A DNA stretch of 17,996 nt from JBCDBL01 sp039183635 (GTDB lineage: Bacteria > Pseudomonadota > Alphaproteobacteria > Caulobacterales > Parvularculaceae), in assembly GCA_039183635.1 (NCBI GenBank), contig JBCDBL010000090.1, positions 1 to 17,996 of the forward strand, read 5' to 3'. Positions 1 through 6,392 of this stretch are shown here, piece after piece. Made by a program: the position numbers and the translations under genes. Every line of letters begins with the position of its first letter. Position 1 is the stretch's first letter. A model generated the notes under the pieces. It worked only from the letters and a program-made list of their open reading frames with translations. It was not told where the DNA came from and did not search any database.

Positions 1-1302
1 CGACGCTATGATTACATCAGGAAAAGCGTATCGTATCGCGCCTGCGATGGCGGCGAATGCGTCATTGTCCGTATCAGCGATCGGCGTCGGCGCAATCGCC
101 CCCTCAAGACGCTCGACGGAGACGTGGTAAGGCTTCGCCGCCGCCTCGACACGCCGTTGCAGAGCCTCCAGGCTGTCTGAATGCGCAATCCTGAAGTCAA
201 CAATCGCCTGCGCCTCCCCCGGAACAACGTTTTGCGTCCCGTCGCCTGCAGATAAAAACACCGGCGCTGTCGTCGTGCGCAAGAAAGCGGCAAGCGCAGG
301 ATCGCCCCCTAAAACCCAAGACAACAGCGGACGCGTCGCCCAGGCGTTGGCGACAACAAAGCGCTCCGCCAACGGCAAATCTGGCGCAAGAGTTAGAAAC
401 ATACCCGCCGTTAAGCCGGAATATCGAGGGCGCGGCTGATGATCGATAAGATCCGTTACCGCATGACTGAGCCGGCCGATTGATGTTTTAAACGGCGGTG
501 CGGAGGAATGGCCCGCCGCGCCGGTTGCGGTCAGCCGATAGGTCGCGCGCCCTTTCTCTGCAACGGCAACCAACGCCACCGGTCGCGCAACCCCTGGCGC
601 AACGCCGACCGTAATGGTCGGCCCTTCATCCAAAACAAAAGCAGCGCGTACGCCGTCTTCAGCGAGCAGCCTGGCGATGTTGGCCGCGCCATTGCGCCCG
701 CCCACCTCTTCGTCAAATCCGAAGGCGAAGTAAATCGTTCGATTTGGTTGAAACCCGGCTCGGGCGAGACCTTCCACAGCCTCAAGGAGGCCGAGCACGC
801 CGCCCTTATCGTCCAGCGCCCCCCGCCCCCATATAAAGCTGTCCTGCACGACGCCCTTAAACGGCGGAACGGACCAGGCGCTTTCATCCGCCGGAACGAC
901 ATCATAGTGGCCCAGAAAGATCGCCGGCGCAGCCGTGCGGTCGCGCCCCGGCCACGTGTATAAAAGTCCGTGACCGTTCACCTTGCGCAAGCCGAGCGCC
1001 TGATGGGCGCGCGGGAAAGCAACCGTCAGATAGTTCTGAAAAGCCGTAAAGTCTGCAGGCGCCTGCGGCGCGCCGTCCAACGCAGCGATCGTGCGAAAAC
1101 GGATCGCGGCGGCGAGGCGCTCCGCCGCATGGCGGCTATCGGGCGCCTCCCAAACCGGCGCGCGGGCGGGCGCGTAGATGCGCTCCGTCACGCTTGCATA
1201 TTTATAAAGGCTGACGCCCAACAGGAGAAGACAGGCGGCGCCGATGCACAAAACGATGCGTTTCAGCAGCACAAGCCCATTCCCCAATCGTCCGTCCAAC
1301 AT
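1..1302 (-). CDS. M20 family metallopeptidase, carboxypeptidase S/PM20D1-like, membrane-anchored (partial, C-terminus off the left edge)
   Basis: The frame is open from an ATG at 1302 to the window edge (434 codons), so the last part of the protein is missing. An N-terminal hydrophobic segment (about residues 14-33) suggests a signal anchor that places the enzyme in the periplasm. M20 zinc-peptidase motifs are visible in order: GHYDVVPA (His132 metal ligand, Asp134), GRGALDDKGG (Asp164/165 bridging ligand), GFDEEVGG (Glu198 catalytic base, Glu199 ligand), VLDEG, GHSSAPP of the dimerisation/lid domain and QNVVPGEAQAIVDFR. The final metal-binding His expected near the C-terminus lies outside the window. 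Family members hydrolyse peptides or N-acyl amino acids; the substrate cannot be told here. The gene lies 58 bp downstream of a TonB receptor on the same strand, so co-transcription is likely. No clear Shine-Dalgarno precedes the ATG, so the exact start is uncertain. Confidence 0.87.
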   Translation of the reverse strand, partial: MLDGRLGNGLVLLKRIVLCIGAACLLLLGVSLYKYASVTERIYAPARAPVWEAPDSRHAAERLAAAIRFRTIAALDGAPQAPADFTAFQNYLTVAFPRAHQALGLRKVNGHGLLYTWPGRDRTAAPAIFLGHYDVVPADESAWSVPPFKGVVQDSFIWGRGALDDKGGVLGLLEAVEGLARAGFQPNRTIYFAFGFDEEVGGRNGAANIARLLAEDGVRAAFVLDEGPTITVGVAPGVARPVALVAVAEKGRATYRLTATGAAGHSSAPPFKTSIGRLSHAVTDLIDHQPRPRYSGLTAGMFLTLAPDLPLAERFVVANAWATRPLLSWVLGGDPALAAFLRTTTAPVFLSAGDGTQNVVPGEAQAIVDFRIAHSDSLEALQRRVEAAAKPYHVSVERLEGAIAPTPIADTDNDAFAAIAGAIRYAFPDVIIAS

Positions 1303-1360
1303 TTAAGACTATTGAGATATGACGTTCGGGGCCCTTCTCGTCCCCACCCTGACCGATAAA

Positions 1361-3742
1361 TTAATAGCGGGCTGTCAGGGAGATCCCGAAGGTGCGCGGC
1401 GTGTCGAAGAAGACGCCGCCTCGGGTCTGAAGCGCGGACAAAAGGACAGCACGCTCATCCGTCGCATTATCGATAAAAAAAGAGCCTTCAAGGCCGCCGA
1501 CGGCGTAACGCGTCCTGACATTTAACAAGCCATACGCCGGCTGTCGCTCTTGATTGATCTGCAAACCCGTCAGCACGCTCTCGCCGACATGGCGGTAACT
1601 GAGCGACACCTGCGCATCCCCCGCGCCAAGGGGGCGCCGATACTCGGCCGAGACGGCGTAGGTCCGCTCCGGCGTGTTCGGCAACCGTTCGCCCTCAGTA
1701 AACACACCGGCGCCGTCTTCAAAACGTGCGCGCAACGCCGTGGCGGCGCCAGTCAGCGTCAAACCGTCTATCGGACGCCACCGCGCCTCAACCTCAACGC
1801 CCTCGCTCTTCGCCTTACCGGCATTGGCGAGAAACGATGTCAACTCAGCATCGTCGAACTGATCGACTTGCACATCGTCCCAATCAAGACGAAACGCAAT
1901 CGCTGACGCCGAAAGGCCCATATCTGGATTGCGCCACCGCACGCCGGCTTCATAGCTGCGTATGCGATCGGCGTCGAAAGTCGCCGGCTGGCCTTCATCG
2001 GCAAGCAGGTTAAATCCGCCGGAACGCACGCCGTCTGCGATCGCCGAGTAAAGATAGAGCTGATCGCCGACGGGACGCCCGGCGCTTACGCGGAACGTGG
2101 TCAGCGTTTCACACAGGTCGTCCGCCGCCCCGCGAAAAAAGGTTTGATCGCCAACGATAAGGGCGCCTTCCCCGCCAAAATCAGCCTGCTCTGACGACAC
2201 CCTTAAACCCGCCTCCAGCTCCAGACCGGAGTCATACGCAGCCCGCACACCGCCAAAAACAGCCGCTGTCGTCCGATCGGTCAGACTTAAAGACGTGAAC
2301 GCATCGCCGTTTTGCGCGACAATCAACCCAAGGTCGGCTTCATCGCGCTCCTCGTTGAAGAACACGCCGGCGTTCCAGGAAAAAACATCAAACGCGCGGC
2401 TGTCGAACCGTAACTCTGCTGTCATTCTTTGCGTCTCATACGACAACGTAGACTGAGCAACATCATCCACCTGTCCGCCAACGATGCTCCGCTCAGAAAG
2501 GTGCGCGTCTTTTTCAAAATAAGACGCGGAGAACGTCAGCCCGCCTCCCCCCATCGATGTCGTCGCAGAAGCAGAGGCTAGAAAAAACGCGTCTGAAAAT
2601 ACTTCGTTAAATCCCGCCGCGGCCGGGCCGTTTCCGTTCGGCGACGGCGACAAGGCGGAGCCGTCCAGGGTCGCATCTTGCCCCCACACCATAATGTCCA
2701 GGGCCGAGCCGGCCTCCCCTTCGCGTCGAAACGCGCCGCGCGCGCCAAACCTTTCAAGACCGCCGGCCCCTTCAAAAAAATCCGGCCGACGGCGGGCGTA
2801 AGCAACGATACGCACAGCATTCCGCTCCGAAAGCGGAATATTGAACATCATGTCGCCGCCGCCGCCGCTGGCGTCAAAATCATTCGCGAGATACTCCACC
2901 GATTGACGCGATTGACGCACGCCGATTTCGGCGGGGTGCGAGATGAGACGCACAGCGCCCGCCAAAGCGCCCTCGCCATAATTGACGCCCTGGGGACCAC
3001 GCAAAACCTCTACCCGTTGCAAATCGACAAAATCGAATGCGGTTTGCAGACCTTGAACGGAGACGGGCGTGTCATTGACATAGACGCCGACAGTCGGCTC
3101 GCCGACGCCGCTAAGGCTCGATACGCCGCGAATCAAGATGTCGCCACGCCCAGGCGCCGCCTCCACAACCGAAACGCCAGGCGCAGAACCAGACAAGTCT
3201 GCATACGCATCCCCCCAATTGTTGACGAACTCTTCAGAGCCAAAGGCGGTGACGCTGATCGGGGTTTTAAAAATATCGGTCGGCCGCCGCGCCGCGGTGA
3301 CTACGACAATCTCATTGACGTTGACTGATGACTTCCCCCCAAATGAGACGTCATCCTTTGTTTTGGCTGCACTGCGCTCTTCGGCAAGGGTGACGACAAC
3401 CGCGCCAGGGGCTGCATACCGCGCCCGCACGCCCGCCCCGTCCAGCATCCGCTGAAGCGCTTCTTGCGGCGACATTTCACCTTCAACGGCTTGCGTCGCC
3501 GTCCGTTCCAGAAGGCCGGGCGCGGCGATTACATTGACCCCTGCATCGCTGGCGAAGCGCGCCATCGTCTCCGTCGCCGGTCCTGCGGGGATGGAGAATG
3601 TTCTTTTGGCCTCCGCCGCAGCGGCCGCCGCATGACAGACCGTCACCGCAAACAGGGCGGCGGCAAGCCGGTCCCGCCCGGCGCCTAACGGCTGTGCGCC
3701 TGAAGGCCCCCACATGAGCATGCCGTCACGATGTCCCCTCAT
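1361..3742 (-). CDS. TonB-dependent receptor with N-terminal STN domain
   Basis: This 793-residue outer-membrane receptor carries a hydrophobic signal region (about residues 25-45), a secretin/TonB short N-terminal (STN) domain (about 48-119, beginning FSIPAGPATETMARFASDAG), a linker, a TonB-box-like EIVVVTAARR (144-153), a plug domain and a 22-strand-type barrel ending in an aromatic residue (FGISLTARY). Receptors of this class import substrates with energy from TonB-ExbBD. STN domains in FecA-like receptors signal to an anti-sigma factor, but no sigma/anti-sigma pair is next to this gene. The M20 peptidase just downstream suggests a peptide-like or acyl-amino-acid substrate rather than iron; this is inference. 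Start is uncertain: the ATG at 3742 lies before an AGGGGA sequence, and in-frame ATGs at 3721 and 3715 would give a better-placed ribosome site and a more normal signal peptide. A possible promoter is at 3780-3809. Confidence 0.93.
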   Translation of the reverse strand: MRGHRDGMLMWGPSGAQPLGAGRDRLAAALFAVTVCHAAAAAAEAKRTFSIPAGPATETMARFASDAGVNVIAAPGLLERTATQAVEGEMSPQEALQRMLDGAGVRARYAAPGAVVVTLAEERSAAKTKDDVSFGGKSSVNVNEIVVVTAARRPTDIFKTPISVTAFGSEEFVNNWGDAYADLSGSAPGVSVVEAAPGRGDILIRGVSSLSGVGEPTVGVYVNDTPVSVQGLQTAFDFVDLQRVEVLRGPQGVNYGEGALAGAVRLISHPAEIGVRQSRQSVEYLANDFDASGGGGDMMFNIPLSERNAVRIVAYARRRPDFFEGAGGLERFGARGAFRREGEAGSALDIMVWGQDATLDGSALSPSPNGNGPAAAGFNEVFSDAFFLASASATTSMGGGGLTFSASYFEKDAHLSERSIVGGQVDDVAQSTLSYETQRMTAELRFDSRAFDVFSWNAGVFFNEERDEADLGLIVAQNGDAFTSLSLTDRTTAAVFGGVRAAYDSGLELEAGLRVSSEQADFGGEGALIVGDQTFFRGAADDLCETLTTFRVSAGRPVGDQLYLYSAIADGVRSGGFNLLADEGQPATFDADRIRSYEAGVRWRNPDMGLSASAIAFRLDWDDVQVDQFDDAELTSFLANAGKAKSEGVEVEARWRPIDGLTLTGAATALRARFEDGAGVFTEGERLPNTPERTYAVSAEYRRPLGAGDAQVSLSYRHVGESVLTGLQINQERQPAYGLLNVRTRYAVGGLEGSFFIDNATDERAVLLSALQTRGGVFFDTPRTFGISLTARY

Positions 3743-3779
3743 ATTCTGGTTTTAATTGACCCAGAGTTTGTGAGAGGCG

Positions 3780-3809
3780 ATCGTAACATGGACACGAAGC
3801 AGCGCTCAA
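3780..3809 (-). promoter_or_regulatory. Possible sigma70-type promoter of the STN TonB receptor
   Basis: On the minus strand, TTGAGC (3804-3809) is followed after 18 bp by TACGAT (3780-3785), each matching four of six consensus bases, about 38 bp upstream of the first possible ATG. No Fur-like site is seen beside it. Confidence 0.3.
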
Positions 3810-3983
3810 ACGCTTCAGGCCGCCCGCGACAGCCGACGCTTGCCCGAGACGCTTAAATCGATGTGATGTTTTCAACCAGAAATAGCCTGGCTTAATCGAA
3901 CTGCGCAGCAAGCGCTGACTGCACAAACGGCGAAAAACCGCGTATCACGCCGCCAAAATTCAGCTGGAGCAGATTTCAGGCAA

Positions 3984-4044
3984 GAGGGAGAGCCGTTTAC
4001 GACGGTTCGTCTAATCCCATCGAACGCAAACGGCTCTCTCCCTC
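3984..4044. repeat. Large imperfect inverted repeat (arms GAGGGAGAGCCGTTT)
   Basis: The left arm GAGGGAGAGCCGTTT (3984-3998) pairs with AAACGGCTCTCTCCCTC (4028-4044) apart from a 2-nt bulge. A second nested stem GTTCG (4005-4009)/CGAAC (4021-4025) leaves an 11-nt loop. The inner AGAGCCGTTT/AAACGGCTCT core resembles the palindromic module at 7693-7733, so it is probably a member of the same mosaic repeat set. There is no T tract on either side, so a simple Rho-independent terminator is unlikely. Confidence 0.7.
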
Positions 4045-4273
4045 AAGTCCCGGACAAGAGTACGACGATAAAATACTGGGGAGCCTTATTGCAGACCCCG
4101 GTTCAGTGTTTACAGACACGATCAGCCGCTCCGTCTTGGAAGCGCATGTCCGAACCCTAAAAAGTCTGTAGCCGGAACCACTCTAAACAAGAACATAATT
4201 TCATTTACACCGGTGTCATTCCGGAGGCGGATCATGATGATGAAATGGAAATTCGCTAAGTCATTGATTTCAA

Positions 4274-4348
4274 TGGTGGGCGCGGCAAGGATTGAACTTG
4301 CGACCCCTACGATGTCAACGTAGTGCTCTCCCACTGAGCTACGCGCCC
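4274..4348 (-). tRNA. tRNA-Val (anticodon GAC)
   Basis: A complete 75-nt cloverleaf reads on the minus strand. The acceptor stem is GGGCGCG/CGCGCCC with discriminator A and an encoded CCA (TGG at 4274-4276 on the plus strand). The D arm is GCTC-AGTGGGA-GAGC, the anticodon arm CTACG-TTGACAT-CGTAG with anticodon GAC (decoding GUC, valine), the variable loop has 5 nt, and the T arm is GCAAG-TTCAATC-CTTGC. All stems pair fully. No integrase or duplicated 3' tRNA end is nearby, so it does not seem to be used as an attachment site. Confidence 0.97.
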
Positions 4349-4382
4349 CGCCAGCGGCGAGACGCCGCAAAACAGATTGGGT

Positions 4383-4411
4383 GATATAGCGGTTGGGACT
4401 GCATCTGGCAA
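4383..4411 (-). promoter_or_regulatory. Predicted promoter of tRNA-Val
   Basis: On the minus strand TTGCCA (4406-4411) and TATATC (4383-4388) are separated by 17 bp, a good sigma70-type arrangement. Transcription would start about 28 nt upstream of the mature tRNA 5' end at 4348. Confidence 0.55.
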
Positions 4412-4435
4412 GACGAGAATGGACAGCCCCAGATC

Positions 4436-4481
4436 CTAGAGCACGTCTCGTTTAATCGGTTTCATATGGGCGTGCTCCAGG
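4436..4481. repeat. Palindromic intergenic repeat module (CTAGAGCACG type), copy 1
   Basis: Arms CTAGAGCACG (4436-4445) and CGTGCTCCAG (4471-4480) flank a centre that reads TCTCGTTTAATCGG then TTTCATATGGG. The same module with a few changes occurs at 7731-7774. It lies 48 bp beyond the cpdR stop codon, at the 3' side of the gene like the other copies. Confidence 0.8.
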
Positions 4482-4528
4482 CCTTGGTTTTACGGTCGAA
4501 CAAGTGTTAGACCTTTTGCGCAACACAG

Positions 4529-4888
4529 CTAAGCGGCGATCATTTTATCGACCTCTTGGACCAGCTCGCGCAAATGGAATGGCTTCGATAGAACTTTTGC
4601 TTCCTCCGGCGCCCTGTTCGATGGGTTCAACGCCACAGCGGCGAAGCCTGTGATGAACATGATCTTTAAATCAGGATCGATTTCAGACGCCCTGCGCGCG
4701 AGTTCTATGCCATCCATCACCGGCATCACGATATCCGTCAGCAAAAGATCGAAATGACGCAATTGAAGCTCCGTAAGCGCCTCGTCTCCCTGGCCGGCGT
4801 CGGCCACAACATGGCCTGCTTTTTCCAAAGCGCTCTTCAAAAAGCGCCGCATTGATTCGTCGTCTTCAGCCAATAAAATTGTCGCCAT
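4529..4888 (-). CDS. cpdR: Single-domain response regulator CpdR
   Basis: This 119-residue protein is a stand-alone receiver domain with no output domain. The acidic pocket is Glu8-Asp9-Asp10, the phosphorylation site is Asp52 in LLLTDIVMP, and the conserved Thr80 (FITGFA) and Lys102 (LSKPFHLRE) are present. The stretch DGIELARRASEIDPDLK and the KPFHLRELV end are characteristic of CpdR. In Caulobacter, unphosphorylated CpdR primes ClpXP to degrade cell-cycle substrates, and the CckA-ChpT phosphorelay turns it off. The start is the only ATG that keeps the full domain. It is divergent from an N-formylglutamate amidohydrolase, an arrangement I recall from other alphaproteobacteria. A weak promoter candidate is at 4941-4968. 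No CtrA-type TTAA-N7-TTAA site was found in the shared upstream region. Confidence 0.95.
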   Translation of the reverse strand: MATILLAEDDESMRRFLKSALEKAGHVVADAGQGDEALTELQLRHFDLLLTDIVMPVMDGIELARRASEIDPDLKIMFITGFAAVALNPSNRAPEEAKVLSKPFHLRELVQEVDKMIAA

Positions 4889-4940
4889 GCGAGATTAACC
4901 CGTTTTATGCCGCCCCAAAGGGAACCAAACCATCGCCAGT

Positions 4941-4968
4941 CCTATACTGGTCCGCCGCTTCGTCGCAA
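4941..4968 (-). promoter_or_regulatory. Possible cpdR promoter
   Basis: On the minus strand TTGCGA (4963-4968), a 16-bp spacer and TATAGG (4941-4946) lie about 50 bp upstream of the cpdR ATG. Each box matches four of six consensus bases. The rest of the 215-bp divergent region is AT-rich around 5045-5070 and includes a TATAAT on the minus strand without a good -35 box. Confidence 0.3.
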
Positions 4969-5103
4969 GATGCTTGCCAAATGCGCTAATTGAAAATGAA
5001 TCGCAAAAAACACCGCTGGTGCAGCTGACACAGATGCAAGGCTTATTGTATCATTATATAGTGTTAAAGAACGACCCTGCCGGGCGACTGTTTTAGGTAA
5101 ACG

Positions 5104-6054
5104 ATGCTGAAAAACGACGCATATGAGGCTCACGGAGATAAGGCGGCGCCGAGCGGCGACACTCGCCAGACGCCGAACGACCGAACGACGACCTTGCCCG
5201 ATCCCGCTATTGTTGTTGTAAAACCGGAAAAATTAACCTCACCCGCGATTTTCGCCTCCCCCCATTCCGGACGCGCTTACCCCACAGACCTCATCGAGGC
5301 GGCCCGTCTCGACCCTTTAAGCCTGCGGCGATCGGAAGACGGGTTTGTCGATGAAATTTTTCAGGACGCCCCCGCAGCAGGATCGCCATTGTTGTGCGCG
5401 CTGTTCCCCCGCGCCTATGTCGATGTTAATCGGGAAGCCTTCGAACTCGACCCGCGTATGTTCGCAGATCCTTTACCGTCCTACGTAAACAGTCGTTCGA
5501 CCCGTGTGGCGGCCGGACTTGGCGCGATACCGCGCATCGTCGCAGAAGGCGCTGAGATTTACAGACGCAAATTGACCTTTGCGGAAGCCAAGCGACGCAT
5601 CCAAAGGTGCCATACCCCGTACCATGCAGCCCTGACACGCCTCATAGACGCTGCGAAGACCGCATTCGGCGGCGCGATCGTTATCGATTGCCATTCGATG
5701 CCGTCATGCGGCGGCGTTGGAGACGGCGCTGGGGGGCCGTCGGCGGCGGATATTGTCCTGGGCGACCGGTATGGCGGCGCCTGCGCTGCGGCCGTCACCG
5801 ATCTTGCCGAGCAGACTCTTTCCGGTCTCGGGTATCGCGTCGCGCGCAACGCCCCATATGCCGGGGGATATACGACAAGCCATTACGGCAAACCCGATAA
5901 AGGCGTGAATGCGCTTCAAATTGAGATTAATCGTGGGCTGTATATGGATGAAAGCGCAATGCGCCTGCTCCCCGGCTTTGCAAATGTGCGCGCCGATATG
6001 CGCAAGCTTATAGACACGCTTGGCGCAGTCGACATTTCAACGCTCAATCGATAA
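5104..6054 (+). CDS. N-formylglutamate amidohydrolase family protein
   Basis: The 316-residue protein matches the N-formylglutamate amidohydrolase (FGase) family, which hydrolyses N-formylglutamate to formate and glutamate in the last step of one histidine degradation route. Recognisable blocks are FASPHSGRAYP (50-60), RRSEDGFVDEIF, FPRAYVDVNREAFELDPRMF (101-120), IPRIVAEGAEIY, HTPYHAALTRL and AIVIDCHSMPS (191-201, likely metal-binding Asp195/His197), then TTSHYGKPDKGVNALQIEINR. The first 35-45 residues are polar and outside the domain. AGGTAA lies 5 nt before the ATG. No other hut genes are present here, so a role in histidine breakdown cannot be assumed; stand-alone family members beside cpdR may have another substrate. 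The stop codon is only 2 bp from the end of the convergent sRNA terminator. Confidence 0.92.
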   Translation: MLKNDAYEAHGDKAAPSGDTRQTPNDRTTTLPDPAIVVVKPEKLTSPAIFASPHSGRAYPTDLIEAARLDPLSLRRSEDGFVDEIFQDAPAAGSPLLCALFPRAYVDVNREAFELDPRMFADPLPSYVNSRSTRVAAGLGAIPRIVAEGAEIYRRKLTFAEAKRRIQRCHTPYHAALTRLIDAAKTAFGGAIVIDCHSMPSCGGVGDGAGGPSAADIVLGDRYGGACAAAVTDLAEQTLSGLGYRVARNAPYAGGYTTSHYGKPDKGVNALQIEINRGLYMDESAMRLLPGFANVRADMRKLIDTLGAVDISTLNR

Positions 6055-6056
6055 CC

Positions 6057-6087
6057 AAAAAAAAGGCCGCATCACGAAGAGCGGCCT
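6057..6087 (-). terminator. Rho-independent terminator of the sRNA
   Basis: On the minus strand AGGCCGC (6081-6087) pairs with GCGGCCT (6064-6070) across a 10-nt loop and is followed by a run of T ending at 6057. On the plus strand the same stem lacks a T tract, so it serves the minus-strand RNA rather than the amidohydrolase gene. Confidence 0.85.
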
Positions 6088-6146
6088 GAGTTTAGGGAGG
6101 AAACGCCCAAGAAGGGCATATTGACAACACAACGTGTCATCAATGC
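6057..6146 (-). ncRNA. Candidate trans-acting sRNA, alpha-r8 (MmgR/suhB) type, with anti-Shine-Dalgarno loop
   Basis: Read on the minus strand, a predicted transcript of about 90 nt folds as a chain of hairpins. First is a 10-bp stem TTGATGACAC/GTGTTGTCAA with a 3-nt loop (6121-6143). Then comes GCCC-TTCTT-GGGC (6105-6117), then GTTT-CCTCCCT-AAAC (6090-6104) exposing CCUCCC, the complement of a Shine-Dalgarno sequence. Last is a strong Rho-independent terminator. The element UUUCCUCCCU matches what I recall as the conserved pyrimidine 10-mer of the alpha-r8 family (MmgR of Sinorhizobium, Rfam suhB), where MmgR controls polyhydroxybutyrate accumulation. Promoter and terminator fit precisely. 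A 15-codon frame inside (from 6120) lacks a ribosome site and overlaps the terminator stem. Family membership needs a covariance-model search. Confidence 0.72.
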
Positions 6147-6150
6147 AGTA

Positions 6151-6179
6151 TTTATAGAACATCCAGGACTAGAGAGCAA
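6151..6179 (-). promoter_or_regulatory. Predicted promoter of the sRNA
   Basis: On the minus strand TTGCTC (6174-6179), a 17-bp spacer and TATAAA (6151-6156) predict a start near 6144-6146, right at the base of the first hairpin. Confidence 0.5.
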
Positions 6180-6392
6180 GCAAAGATTTTTGCGCCGCAA
6201 CACGATTTTTAATCTCAAAAACCTACGCTTTTTGAGCTTTTCCAATCTGCTGACCGCAAAAATGTTGCATCGCCAAAATGTTATAACAGATATTTGAGTT
6301 CCTCGGCGAGGTGGGTTAAGGGCTTGTCGGTTTTAAAATCCTATCGGCATCGCCTCTGAGGCCTGTCGAAACAATCACAAGTTCTTAGGCCC
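6180..6392. other. Intergenic region upstream of the glycosyltransferase
   Basis: An AT-rich stretch (6185-6300) followed by the leader of the glycosyltransferase gene. A TATAAC at 6281-6286 could be a -10 box but has no good -35 partner. No gene is seen. Confidence 0.5.

Larger units (their letters stand above)
3743..4273. other. Intergenic region between TonB receptor and tRNA-Val
   Basis: About 530 bp without a supported gene. It holds the receptor leader and a possible promoter (3780-3809) and the large inverted repeat at 3984-4044. The rest shows no convincing coding sequence on either strand; a 30-codon frame from 4233 with a good Shine-Dalgarno runs antisense through the tRNA and was rejected. 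Confidence 0.6.

Noticed and set aside
508..963. 151-codon plus-strand frame opposite the M20 peptidase
   Set aside because: The minus-strand frame encodes clear M20 motifs throughout; this one gives no recognisable domain and is its shadow.
2678..3328. 216-codon plus-strand frame opposite the first TonB receptor
   Set aside because: Shadow of the receptor, which has full plug and STN signatures in the other strand.
4233..4322. 30-codon plus-strand frame after GGAGG, starting with three Met codons
   Set aside because: Good ribosome site, but most of it is antisense to tRNA-Val and the product has no features.
4274..4348. tRNA-Val as an integration site for a mobile island
   Set aside because: No integrase and no duplicate of the tRNA 3' end was seen within the window.
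4122..4370. 82-codon minus-strand frame across tRNA-Val
   Set aside because: It reads through the whole tRNA, which folds perfectly.
6094..6104. GGGAGGAAAC on the plus strand as a ribosome binding site
   Set aside because: No start codon with a useful frame follows; it is the complement of the sRNA anti-Shine-Dalgarno loop.
6078..6120. Short minus-strand peptide frame inside the sRNA (starting MPFLGV)
   Set aside because: No ribosome site, and its end lies in the terminator stem; the region is better explained as structured RNA.
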